A stretch of DNA of 64,000 nucleotides from Streptomyces griseocarneus. Its GTDB lineage: Bacteria > Actinomycetota > Actinomycetes > Streptomycetales > Streptomycetaceae. The position numbers and the translations under genes were made by a program. The DNA lies in NCBI GenBank assembly GCA_003674045.1, contig PENC01000016.1, forward strand, positions 99,276 through 163,275, given 5' to 3'. This document shows positions 37,173 through 45,567 of this stretch, in pieces. Every line of letters starts with the position of its first letter. The stretch's first letter is position 1. The notes under the pieces were generated by a model. It made no database searches. It was not told the DNA's origin and worked only from the letters and a program-made list of their open reading frames with translations.

Positions 37173-38354
37173 GTGGACTTCGCATTCGGGCCCGAGGACG
37201 AGGCGTTCCGCGCGGAGGCGCGCGGCTGGCTCGCCGAACACCTCGGCCATGGGCTCGCCCCCGGCCTCAGCCCCGGCTCCAGCCCCAGTCCCCGCGCCTG
37301 GGAACGCGAACTCGGGGCCGCGGGCTGGATCGGCCTCGGGTGGGACACCTCTCACGGCACCTACGGCAATCGCACCGCGAGCCTTGCCGGGCAGGTCGTG
37401 TGGGCCGAGGAGTACGCCCGCGCCCAGGCGCCAACCCGCCTCGGACACATGGGGGAGAACCTCCTCGCCCCCATCCTCCTCGCCCACGGCGACGCGGCCC
37501 AGCGCGACAGATTCCTCCCCACGATCGCCCGGGGCGAGGAACTCTGGTGCCAGGGCTACAGCGAACCCGGCGCGGGCTCGGACCTCGCGGCCCTCCGCAC
37601 CTCCGCCGTGCTCACCGGCGGCGGCACCTACCGGATCGACGGGCACAAGCTCTGGACCTCCTTCGCCCACGAGGCCGACTGGTGCTTCCTGCTGGCCCGC
37701 ACCACCGAGGGATCCCGCCGCCACCACGGGCTCTCCCTCCTGCTCGTGCCGATGGACCAGCCCGGCCGGATCGCGGCGCGGCCGATCCGCGACATGTCCG
37801 GGGCCGCCGACTTCGACGAGGTGTTCTTCGACGGCGCCGAGGCCCGCGCCGAGCACATCATCGGCGGGGAGGGCAACGGCTGGCGGGTCGCCATGGACCT
37901 CCTCGGCAGGGAGCGGGGCGTGGCCACCCTCGCCCAGCAGATCGGCTTCGCCGCCGAACTCGCCTCCGTCATCCGCCTCGCGGTGCAGACCGGAGCCGCA
38001 GCGGAACCGGTACTGCGCGACCGGCTCGTACGGCACTGGGCCCACCTGCAGACCATACGCTGGAACGCCCTGCGCACCCTGGGGGCGGCAGGCGGCCCCG
38101 GGGCCCCGAGCGTCGCCAAGCTTCTCTGGGGCCGTTGGCACCAGGGACTCGGCGAACTGGCGATGCAGGTCCGCGGCCCGGCCGCCACCCTGGGCCCGGC
38201 CGCTTGGAGCGAGCGGCAACCCTACGAACTCGACTCCCTGCAACGCCTCTTCCTCTTCTCCCGCGCCGACACCGTCTACGGCGGATCGGACGAGATCCAG
38301 CGCACCGTCATCGCCGAGCGCGTGCTCGGCCTGCCGAAGGAGCCGCGTCCATGA
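37173..38354 (+). CDS. Acyl-CoA dehydrogenase
   Basis: 393 residues. ELWCQGYSEPGAGSDLAALRT and DEIQRTVIAERVLGLPKEP define the family. The MCAD glutamate position is Gly (VYGGSDE), as in the alpha-type homologue at 31387. A repetitive Ser/Pro/Gly insertion (GLSPGSSPSPRAW) lies near residue 35. GTG 37173 after aaggagg. The stop overlaps the next start in ATGA, so translation is coupled to the aldehyde dehydrogenase. Confidence 0.9.
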   Translation: MDFAFGPEDEAFRAEARGWLAEHLGHGLAPGLSPGSSPSPRAWERELGAAGWIGLGWDTSHGTYGNRTASLAGQVVWAEEYARAQAPTRLGHMGENLLAPILLAHGDAAQRDRFLPTIARGEELWCQGYSEPGAGSDLAALRTSAVLTGGGTYRIDGHKLWTSFAHEADWCFLLARTTEGSRRHHGLSLLLVPMDQPGRIAARPIRDMSGAADFDEVFFDGAEARAEHIIGGEGNGWRVAMDLLGRERGVATLAQQIGFAAELASVIRLAVQTGAAAEPVLRDRLVRHWAHLQTIRWNALRTLGAAGGPGAPSVAKLLWGRWHQGLGELAMQVRGPAATLGPAAWSERQPYELDSLQRLFLFSRADTVYGGSDEIQRTVIAERVLGLPKEPRP

Positions 38355-39814
38355 CGTCGTACGGGCTGTGGATCGACGGCTCCTGGCACACACCGGGAAA
38401 AGGTCACTATCCAGTTGTCAATCCGGCGACCGAGAAGGTCGTCGGGGAGGCCCCGGAGGCGACTTCCGCCGAAGTCGCCCGCGCCGTGGCCTCCGCGCAG
38501 GCCGCGCAAGACGGCTGGTCCCGCACACCACCGCGCCGACGCGCGGCCGTGCTGGACCGGATCGCGGATCTGATCGAGGAACACGGACAGGAACTGCTGC
38601 CCCTGATCCAGGCGGAGACGGGCGCGACGCGGCGCGTCGCCACCACCCTGCAACTACCCCCGGCGGTCGAGCGTTTCCGCCGTTACGCGCGGGGAGCCGT
38701 CGAGCCGGATGTCATCCCGCTCGCGCCCTGCCCGGTCAAGGGAACGCCGCTGGCTCCCGGCGCCCTGATGGGCGCCGCCGCGGTACGGCGCCCGGTGGGC
38801 GTCGTCGGCTGCATCACCTCCTACAACTTCCCGGTCGTGAACCTCGCGGGCAAGGTCGCACCCGCGCTGGCCATGGGGAACGCGGTCGTCGTCAAACCGG
38901 CGCCGCAGGACCCACTGGGCTGCCTCGCGCTCGGCCCGATCCTCAGGGAAGCCGGCCTCCCGGACGGCGTGTTCAACGTCGTCACGGGTTCGAACCCCGA
39001 CACGGGCGAGGCGCTGGTGGCCCACCCCGGCGTCGACATGGTCAGCTTCACCGGGTCCAGCGCCGTGGGAAAGAAGATCGCCGAGTCCGCGGGGAGGTCG
39101 ATGAAGCGCACCCTGATGGAGCTGGGTGGCAAGGGCGCAGCCATCGTCCTGGGGGATGCCGACAGGAAAGTGCTCAAGTCGGTCATTGGGGCGGTCGGTT
39201 CGGTCTGGTCCTTCCACAGCGGGCAGATATGCACGGCGCCGACCCGGGTGCTCGTCCACCGTTCGCTGTACGAGCAGGTCGTCACCGGTCTTCAACACTA
39301 CGCGCGGACACTCAAGATCGGGGACCCTGTGGATAACTCCACCGCCGTGGGCCCGGTGATCTCCGCCGCGCACCGTGACCGCGTCGAGGCGTACATCGCC
39401 GGGGCCCGGGACCAGGGCGCGCGCATCGCTGTCGGCGGCACCCGCCCCGACCTCGCCTCCGGCTTCTACGTCGCCCCCACCCTCATCACCGACGCCGACC
39501 CCGGCATGACCGCGGCCAGGGAAGAGATCTTCGGGCCCGTCGTCGTGGCCCTGTCCTTCGAGGACGACGACGAGGCGGTCCGCATCGCCAACAGCACCTC
39601 GTACGGCCTCTACGACTACGTCTTCGGCGCCGACACCGGCCGGGCCTGGGCCCTCGCCGCCCGGCTGCGCTGCGGCAACGTCGGCATCAACACGCTCCAA
39701 CGGCACCCCGAGGCACCGTTCGGCGGCTTCAAGGACAGCGGTGTCGGCCGCGACGGCGGCTCCTTCGGGCTGCACGCGTACAGCGAACTCCAGTCGGTCG
39801 TCTGGTCCTCGTGA
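38351..39814 (+). CDS. NAD(P)-dependent aldehyde dehydrogenase
   Basis: 487 residues. Catalytic Cys294 in SGQICTAPTR and Glu257 in MELGGKGAA; FTGSSAVGKKI binds the cofactor; the N-terminus LWIDGSWHTPGKG is typical. Oxidises an aldehyde to the acid. It overlaps the preceding acyl-CoA dehydrogenase stop by four bases and is followed after 27 bases by the alcohol dehydrogenase, suggesting sequential alcohol to aldehyde to acid oxidation. Confidence 0.93.
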   Translation: MTSYGLWIDGSWHTPGKGHYPVVNPATEKVVGEAPEATSAEVARAVASAQAAQDGWSRTPPRRRAAVLDRIADLIEEHGQELLPLIQAETGATRRVATTLQLPPAVERFRRYARGAVEPDVIPLAPCPVKGTPLAPGALMGAAAVRRPVGVVGCITSYNFPVVNLAGKVAPALAMGNAVVVKPAPQDPLGCLALGPILREAGLPDGVFNVVTGSNPDTGEALVAHPGVDMVSFTGSSAVGKKIAESAGRSMKRTLMELGGKGAAIVLGDADRKVLKSVIGAVGSVWSFHSGQICTAPTRVLVHRSLYEQVVTGLQHYARTLKIGDPVDNSTAVGPVISAAHRDRVEAYIAGARDQGARIAVGGTRPDLASGFYVAPTLITDADPGMTAAREEIFGPVVVALSFEDDDEAVRIANSTSYGLYDYVFGADTGRAWALAARLRCGNVGINTLQRHPEAPFGGFKDSGVGRDGGSFGLHAYSELQSVVWSS

Positions 39815-39841
39815 CCCCGTCGCCGAGAGGACGGAGCAGCC

Positions 39842-40912
39842 ATGAAAGGTGTCATCTTCGACGGCGAGCGGCCTCGGGTCGTCGACGATCTCCAGGTGCG
39901 TGGGCCGGGCCCCGGCGAGGTCCTGATCTCGGTCGCCGCGGCGGGGCTGTGCCACAGTGACCTGTCCGTCGTGGACGGCACCATTCCGTTCCCGGTCCCG
40001 CTCGTCCTCGGACACGAGGGCGCGGGCGTCGTGCTGGAGACCGGACCGGGTGTCACACACGTCGCGCGTGGCGATCACGTCGCGCTCTCGACCCTCGCGA
40101 ACTGTGGTGTCTGCGGCTACTGCGGCCAGGGCCGCCCCACCATGTGCCGCAAGGCGATCGGCAGGCCCGGCAGGCCCTTCTACCGGGGCGGCACCGGGCT
40201 CTACCAGTTCGCGGCCTGCTCCGTCTTCGCGGAGCGCACGGTCGTCAAGGCCGTCCAGGCCGTCAGGATCCCCGTGGACGTGCCGCTGGCCTCGGCGGCC
40301 CTCATCGGCTGCGCCGTGCTGACCGGCGTGGGCGCGGTCCTCAACCGGGCCCGGGTCCGGCAGGGCGACTCGGTCGTCGTCATCGGCACGGGCGGCGTCG
40401 GGCTGAACGTGCTCCAGGGCGCCCGTATCGCCGGGGCCTCCGTCGTCGTCGCCGTCGACATCAACCCGGCGAAGGAGAAGATCGCGCGGCAGTTCGGGGC
40501 GACGCACTTCGTCGGTGCGTCCTCGTCGGCGGGGACTCCGGCCGCCGTCCGGTCCGTCCTGCCGACCGGGGCGGACCACGTGTTCGAGTGCGTGGGGGAT
40601 CCGGGGCTCGTCCGGCAGGCGGTCGATCTCCTCGATCGGCACGGGCAGGCCGTCCTGCTCGGGGTGCCGCCGGCTTCCGCGGAGGCGTCGTTCCTCGTCT
40701 CGTCCCTGTACCTCGACAAGTCGATCCTGGGGTGCCGGTACGGGTCTTCCCAGCCGCAGCGGGACATCGCTCTGTACGCCCGGTTGTACGGGGAAGGGCG
40801 TCTGCTGCTGGACGAGTTGGTCACCGCCGTCTATCCCGTCGAGGACTTCGACAAGGCGGCTGCGGATACGTTGCACGGGCGTGTGGCACGGGCGGTCCTG
40901 ACCTTCACCTGA
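39842..40912 (+). CDS. Zinc-dependent alcohol dehydrogenase
   Basis: 356-residue medium-chain dehydrogenase. GLCHSDLSVVDG and GHEGAGVV supply the catalytic zinc ligands; NCGVCGYCGQGRPTMC has the four cysteines of the structural zinc; GTGGVGLNVLQGA is the NAD-binding loop. Probably oxidises the primary alcohol whose aldehyde goes to the preceding enzyme. ATG 39842 after gagaggacggagc. Last gene of the run that starts at 36055. Confidence 0.92.
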   Translation: MKGVIFDGERPRVVDDLQVRGPGPGEVLISVAAAGLCHSDLSVVDGTIPFPVPLVLGHEGAGVVLETGPGVTHVARGDHVALSTLANCGVCGYCGQGRPTMCRKAIGRPGRPFYRGGTGLYQFAACSVFAERTVVKAVQAVRIPVDVPLASAALIGCAVLTGVGAVLNRARVRQGDSVVVIGTGGVGLNVLQGARIAGASVVVAVDINPAKEKIARQFGATHFVGASSSAGTPAAVRSVLPTGADHVFECVGDPGLVRQAVDLLDRHGQAVLLGVPPASAEASFLVSSLYLDKSILGCRYGSSQPQRDIALYARLYGEGRLLLDELVTAVYPVEDFDKAAADTLHGRVARAVLTFT

Positions 40913-40923
40913 CCGGGGCGTGA

Positions 40924-41165
40924 CCCTGCCGGGGGCTCCGCCCCCGGACCCCGTTCCGGTGCGGCCGGTGGTCCGGTTGTGCCCATCCGTTCCTCCCCCA
41001 GACTCCGTCCGGGGGGACCCCAGCGGAACGCATGCCCACAACCGGGGGGAGGGGACGGGATCCGGGGCGAAGCCCCGGGCTCAAGGGCGCGGGGAACTGC
41101 GCGACCAGCCCCCACGCACCCGTAGCCGCGCTGCCAAGCGCAAGCCGCACCCCCGTAGGCACCCG
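40924..41165. repeat. Dispersed intergenic repeat, copy F, with terminator-like hairpins
   Basis: gggggctccgccccc near 40930, a second G/C-rich stem, then gcgcggggaactgcgcgacc near 41088 and ccccgtaggcaccc at the end. Separates the convergent alcohol dehydrogenase and GlxA-type regulator genes. Confidence 0.7.
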
Positions 41166-41181
41166 GCCTCGCCAGAGCCGC

Positions 41182-42249
41182 TCAGTGGCTCGAACCCATC
41201 GGTGCCGTTCTGAACGTGCGCCGGTACGCGGACGGTGAGACGCCCAGCGCCCCCTGGAAGTGCTGCCGCATGGATGCCGCCGTGCCGAAGCCCGCGTCGC
41301 GGGCCACTTGATCCATGGAGAGGTCACTGTCCTCCAGCAGGTGGCGGGCCCGCTCGACGCGCTGCTGGGTGAGCCACTGGCCGGGGCTGATGCCGACCTC
41401 CTCGCGGAAGCGGCGTGTGAAGGTCCGGATGCTCATCGCCTCCTGCGCGGCCATGTCCCGCAGCTGGATCGGCTCGTGCAGTCGCCCCAGTGCCCAGGCG
41501 CGTGCCGTCGTGGTCGTCGCGAACCTCGGCTCCGGCACCGGACGGTGGATGTACTGCGCCTGGCCACCGTCGCGGTGCGGCGGCACCACGCTGCGCCGGG
41601 CCACCTCGTTGGCCACGGCGCTCCCGTGGTCACGCCGCACGATGTGCAGGCACAGGTCGATGCCGGAGGCCACCCCCGCCGAGGTCAGCAGGTCGCCGTC
41701 GTCGACGAACAGGACGTCGGCGTCCACCCGGACGGACGGGTACAGCTGCTGGAAGTGGTCCGTGCTGCTCCAGTGCGTGGTGGCCGGGCGTCCGTCGAGG
41801 AGACCGGCGGCCGCCAGCACGAACGACCCGGTGCAGATCGACACCAGGCGCGTGCCGGGGCGGATCTGCGCGAGGGCTGCGACCTGTGCGTCGTCGAGCC
41901 TGCCCTCGGTGTACGGGAGGCTCCGCTCGTACGTGGGGGCGACGACGACCGTGTCCGCCGTGGCGAGTGCCTCCGGCCCGTGGTCGACGGTGATCGAGTA
42001 GTCGGCGTCCGTACGGACGGCGCCCGCGGTGAGCCCGCACGTCACCACCTCGTACAGCAGCTCGCCGTCCGCCGACGCGGCCTTGCCGAAGATCCGGTAC
42101 GGAATGGACAGCTCGAACGGTATGACGCCCGGCAGGGCCAGCACGACGACCCGGTGCGGTCGTCCGTCCGCCCGATCCGTGCCTCTGGTTTCCAGGGCAC
42201 CGTCCGGCACGCCGCTCTCCGAGTACTCCGAGTGCACCGGCACGTCCAT
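41182..42249 (-). CDS. GlxA family AraC-type transcriptional regulator
   Basis: 355 residues: N-terminal DJ-1/PfpI-like domain (VVVLALPGVIPFELSIPYRIFG, with Cys in SICTGSFVLAAAGLLDG) and C-terminal AraC HTH (MSIRTFTRRFREEVGISPGQW, DQVARDAGFGTAASMRQHFQ). Such proteins often regulate catabolic or differentiation genes; the ligand is unknown. ATG 42249 after ggagag. It is a second regulator candidate for the catabolic block, but no CTGAC-type site lies in front of it. Confidence 0.88.
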   Translation of the reverse strand: MDVPVHSEYSESGVPDGALETRGTDRADGRPHRVVVLALPGVIPFELSIPYRIFGKAASADGELLYEVVTCGLTAGAVRTDADYSITVDHGPEALATADTVVVAPTYERSLPYTEGRLDDAQVAALAQIRPGTRLVSICTGSFVLAAAGLLDGRPATTHWSSTDHFQQLYPSVRVDADVLFVDDGDLLTSAGVASGIDLCLHIVRRDHGSAVANEVARRSVVPPHRDGGQAQYIHRPVPEPRFATTTTARAWALGRLHEPIQLRDMAAQEAMSIRTFTRRFREEVGISPGQWLTQQRVERARHLLEDSDLSMDQVARDAGFGTAASMRQHFQGALGVSPSAYRRTFRTAPMGSSH

Positions 42250-42767
42250 GTGTCTGCTCTCCGACAGTCCACGCGTTCCCCCGAACGCTTCCCCGGCCGT
42301 CCTCCGGCCCGTCCTCGACCAGTGTGCTGCGGGGCAGCGACAGCCCGCCTCGCTTTCGACCGGTCCCGCGGCCCAGGTCCCAGCAAGACCGGCCCGCACG
42401 ACCAGGTTGCCGCACTTCGGGGGCCTCCGGAGTCACCATGGCCTGATCCTTGCGCATCATGACCTTCCGGCCACTGCTCGCCTGCTGCCCGGTGGTGCCT
42501 CCGGCTCCCGGGACGGGCGCCCGGACGCGCGCCCGGACGTGCGGGGACCACGTGTGGTCCCCATGGCGATCGAGGTCCGGGGGCTTGCGCGCGTTACGCC
42601 CCCGTTGTGTTGTTGGCGCAGGCCCGCCGACGCCTCCGGCCCTCCGGCGGTGCGCGGTCGTACTGGTTCTATTCACCCCAAGGCGGGTCATTCCGTGAGA
42701 ATGGTTCGCCCGCTGAGGCAACCTCCCGGCCCCTGGGGGAATCTTTTTCTGGGAGAGGGGGGCGGTC
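42250..42767. other. 518-base divergent intergenic region with inverted repeat
   Basis: Between the GlxA-type regulator and the membrane protein gene. Holds a perfect inverted repeat ggggaccac-gt-gtggtcccc (42543-42562) and a direct repeat gcgcccggacg just before it. Open frames across it have poor codon use, so I see no gene. Confidence 0.55.
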
Positions 42768-43775
42768 ATGACACAGCAGGCCGAGCCGGACGCGATACCG
42801 GTCGAGGCGCAGGCGGACACCGCACCGGAGGAGTCCGCCCGGACGCCGAAGCGTGTGATGCACCCGGACGGCTTCGGCGCGGCGTACTGCGCGTCGATGG
42901 CCGGGCTGTGCGCGGAAGCGGTGATCGGCGGGACGATCGCCGTCCTGGTGATGCTCGCCCGCGAGCACGACGGCCTGCCGCACAACGTGGCCGTGATCGT
43001 CGCGGTCGTCCTCGGGATCGCGCTCTTCGCCGTCCTGGTGAGCGGTTTCATCACCGGCGTCGCGGTGATGCCTGCCCTGGCGCTCGCACGGCGCGTGGCG
43101 CGGCGCACAGGCCGCCCCGAGCGGCTGCGCTGGTACCTGGGCGCCGTACCGGTGGTCTCCGCCGCCGTGGTGGCGGCCTTCGGCGGTGTCGCGGCGCTCG
43201 GCAGTCTCGCGTTCGCTCCGGCGCTGTCCTACGTCCTGTGGTGGGCCTCCCTCACGGTCGGCCTGCTGCCCGCCACCCTGCTCGCCGCCGTCGCCGGACG
43301 GCGCGTCCGGGCGGGCCGCGCCAAGGGGCTGGTCCGCAGGGTCGCGCGTGACGGCGCGCTCGCCTGGCTCGCGATCGGAGTGCTGGGCGCGGGCGCGTAC
43401 GGCACCGGTCTGGTGAAGGTGTACGAGCCGCCGCAGCTGCACACGTCGGACCTCGCGGGCAGGTGGACCGACGGCCACGGCGGCACGGTCGAGCTGAACG
43501 AGAACGGCGGCGCCGTCGCGGATGGCCTCGACAACTACGTGTGGGACGAGACCGGCAAGGACAGGCCGAAGGACTGCGACGGCACGGGGTCCTGGAAGGC
43601 GGTCAAGCAGGACGGCCGCATCGAGGGTGTCGCCCTGCAGTTCAAGACCTGCGAACTCAGCCGCAGCTGGAACCTCGGCGGAACGCAGAAGACGCCGCGG
43701 ATCTACCACGAGATCGGCAAGCCCGGGTCCGGCAAGCGGTACGTCCTGACCAAGGTGATCGAGCACAAGAAGTGA
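42768..43775 (+). CDS. Polytopic membrane protein, unknown function
   Basis: 335 residues. About five membrane segments between residues 40 and 220 (AVIGGTIAVLVML, VAVIVAVVLGIALFAVLV, VVSAAVVAAFGGVAALG, LWWASLTVGLLPATLLAAV, LAWLAIGVLGAGAYGTGLV), then a C-terminal domain of about 110 residues (LAGRWTDGHGGTVELNENG) with two cysteines, probably outside the membrane. The last part resembles Streptomyces lipoprotein-like domains of unknown role. ATG 42768 with gggagagggggg. Confidence 0.75.
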   Translation: MTQQAEPDAIPVEAQADTAPEESARTPKRVMHPDGFGAAYCASMAGLCAEAVIGGTIAVLVMLAREHDGLPHNVAVIVAVVLGIALFAVLVSGFITGVAVMPALALARRVARRTGRPERLRWYLGAVPVVSAAVVAAFGGVAALGSLAFAPALSYVLWWASLTVGLLPATLLAAVAGRRVRAGRAKGLVRRVARDGALAWLAIGVLGAGAYGTGLVKVYEPPQLHTSDLAGRWTDGHGGTVELNENGGAVADGLDNYVWDETGKDRPKDCDGTGSWKAVKQDGRIEGVALQFKTCELSRSWNLGGTQKTPRIYHEIGKPGSGKRYVLTKVIEHKK

Positions 43776-43813
43776 CCGGGGGCGTGCAGCCACCGGCCCT
43801 TCCTGCGGCCGTC

Positions 43814-44464
43814 TCAGTCGCCGAACGTCCCGAACGCGCCCCTGTGGAAGAGCAGCGGGCGCGTGTCCGCCGCGTCGTCCGCGCCCAGTGCCTCGACCCC
43901 GCCGACGACGATCAGGTGGTCCCCGCCCGTGTGCACGGCACGCACCGTGCAGTCGATCCAGGCCGGTACACCTGCGAGCCGGGGCGATCCGGTCGCCTGC
44001 GACGGCGTGTGCCGTACGCCCGCGAACTTGTCCGCCGTCCGTGACCCGCTGACGGCGAAGGCCCGGCAGACGTCCTCCTGGTGCGCGCCGAGGACGTTGA
44101 CGCAGAAGACGCCCGCACGGGCGATGCGCGGCCATGTGGTGGACGTACGGGCCACCATGAAGGCGACCAGGGGTGGTTCGAGGGAGAGCGAGGCGAAGGA
44201 CTGGCAGGCGAAGCCCGCCGGAGGCTCCCCGTCCACGCCCGGTGCGGTGACGACCGTGACGCCGCTGGCGAAGTGGCCGAGTACGCGCCGGAACGCGTCC
44301 GGTGCGACCGGACCCCGTTCGTCCGCGCCCACGGCGCGCAGCGCGGGGCGCGGCAGGGGGGCGACGGGGTGCGGCTGCCCGGGGGCGGAGGCCGGGGCTC
44401 CGGCGGATCGCAGATAGCGGACGGCGGCTGCGGCCATGCCTGCGTGTCCCATCATGCACCCCAT
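43814..44464 (-). CDS. Flavin reductase-like protein
   Basis: Up to 216 residues. FASGVTVVTA, GFACQSFASLSLEPPLVAFMV and the FMN-binding C-terminal HGGDHLIVVGGVEAL-type motif (TGGDHLIVVGGVEAL here) mark an FMN reductase of two-component monooxygenases (HpaC/HsaB type). No monooxygenase gene is in the window. The start is uncertain: ATG 44464 lies only six bases from an operator-like repeat, and internal ATGs at 44455, 44452 or 44437 are possible; the first 40 residues look disordered. Confidence 0.8.
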   Translation of the reverse strand: MGCMMGHAGMAAAAVRYLRSAGAPASAPGQPHPVAPLPRPALRAVGADERGPVAPDAFRRVLGHFASGVTVVTAPGVDGEPPAGFACQSFASLSLEPPLVAFMVARTSTTWPRIARAGVFCVNVLGAHQEDVCRAFAVSGSRTADKFAGVRHTPSQATGSPRLAGVPAWIDCTVRAVHTGGDHLIVVGGVEALGADDAADTRPLLFHRGAFGTFGD

Positions 44465-44467
44465 TGA

Positions 44468-44486
44468 AATTGACGGACCATCAGTT
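44468..44486 (-). promoter_or_regulatory. CTGAC-N5-GTCAG-type operator (site 3, degenerate)
   Basis: TTGACggaccATCAG at 44470-44484, two mismatches from CTGAC-N5-GTCAG, immediately upstream of the flavin reductase start on its strand. Confidence 0.5.
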
Positions 44487-44530
44487 CGGAAGGTGCGGGA
44501 GGAAGGGGACTGCCAGGCCGCGCCGTCTAA

Positions 44531-44649
44531 GCGGGCTTGGTGAAGTCCGGTGCGGTTCGGCAGCGCCCCGAAGGGGCGCGGGGAACTGCGCGACCAGCCA
44601 CGACGTACCCGCAGATGACGTACCGGACTTCCAGCGGAGCGCTTAGCGC
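44531..44649. repeat. Dispersed intergenic repeat, copy G (long subtype)
   Basis: 119 bases closely matching copy H at 60960: shared gaagtccggtgcggttcggc, agcgccccgaagggg and the end gcggagcgcttagcg. The stop codon of the enoyl-CoA hydratase (tta on this strand) lies inside the shared end. Confidence 0.85.
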
Positions 44650-45518
44650 CCCCGGAACTCCGGAGTGCGGCGTTCCGTGAAGCTCGTGAGGCCCTCCCGT
44701 GCGTCCGCCGTCGCCATGTTGATCTCCTGCGCGGCGGCCTCGGCGGCGAAGGCCGTCGCGCGGTCGGTGTCGAGGGAGGCGTTGACCAGCTGTTTGGTCA
44801 GGGCGAACGTGCGGGTCGGGCCGGTCGCCAGCCGTTCCGCCCAGCTCCGTGCCGTGTCCGTCAGCTCGGCGTCCGGCACCACGCGGTTCACCAGCCCCAT
44901 CCGTTCCGCGTCGGCGGCGGTGAGGGCATCGCCGAAGAACAGCAGCTCCTTCGCCCGCCGCGGTCCGACGAGCCGGGGCAGGAGGTAGGCGCCGCCGCCG
45001 TCGGGGACCAGGCCGCGACGCACGAACACCTCGATGAACTGGGCGGATTCGGCCGACAGGACGAGATCGCAGGCCAGCGCGAGATGGGCGCCCAGCCCGG
45101 CGGCGATGCCGTTCACGGCCGCGATCACGGGCTTCTCGCAGTCCAGTACGGCCTCGACGAGGCGCTGCGCGCCGTTCCGGATCGTGCGCGCGACATCGCC
45201 GGACACAGCTGCCGGGGCCCGGCGTGAAGGGCCCGCGCGCAGGTCCGCGCCCGCGCAGAACGCCCTGCCCGAGGCCGTGATCACGACGGCGCGCACGGCT
45301 GGGTCGGCGGAGGCCGCAACGAGCCGGGAAATCAATTGTTCCCGCAGGTCAGGGGTGATGGCGTGGAGGGCTTCCGGGCGGTTGAGGGTGAGCCACGAGA
45401 CGCCGTTGTCAGTGGCGTGGAGTATCACTGATCCAGGGGAGCCGACGGGCCCGGGAGGTCTGCCGGTTCGCGGGGAGCCGCCGGTGCCGGCGGGTGTGTC
45501 ACGGGGGGAGACGGACAT
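44643..45518 (-). CDS. Enoyl-CoA hydratase/isomerase family protein
   Basis: 291-residue crotonase. The oxyanion-hole motifs are GRAFCAGADLRA and AAVNGIAAGLGAHLALACDL; the active-site segment reads VRRGLVPDGGGAYLLPRLVG, with Asp instead of Glu, as in PaaG-type isomerases. A Pro/Gly-rich stretch of about 30 residues precedes the fold. ATG 45518 after aggagtaccacc. It is 49 bases downstream of the ADP-forming synthetase gene, same operon. Its stop codon lies within repeat copy G. Confidence 0.88.
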   Translation of the reverse strand: MSVSPRDTPAGTGGSPRTGRPPGPVGSPGSVILHATDNGVSWLTLNRPEALHAITPDLREQLISRLVAASADPAVRAVVITASGRAFCAGADLRAGPSRRAPAAVSGDVARTIRNGAQRLVEAVLDCEKPVIAAVNGIAAGLGAHLALACDLVLSAESAQFIEVFVRRGLVPDGGGAYLLPRLVGPRRAKELLFFGDALTAADAERMGLVNRVVPDAELTDTARSWAERLATGPTRTFALTKQLVNASLDTDRATAFAAEAAAQEINMATADAREGLTSFTERRTPEFRGR

Positions 45519-45567
45519 GGTGGTACTCCTGGTTCTCCGGGCGGCCGTGCGCGGGCCGGCGCCGGGG

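Noticed and set aside
38654..41041. A 795-residue minus-strand open frame
   Set aside because: Antisense to the aldehyde and alcohol dehydrogenase genes, which have full catalytic motifs.
44643..45518. Hydratase at 44643 as a pseudogene because its stop lies in a repeat
   Set aside because: The crotonase fold is complete before the repeat begins; only the last residues and stop are affected.
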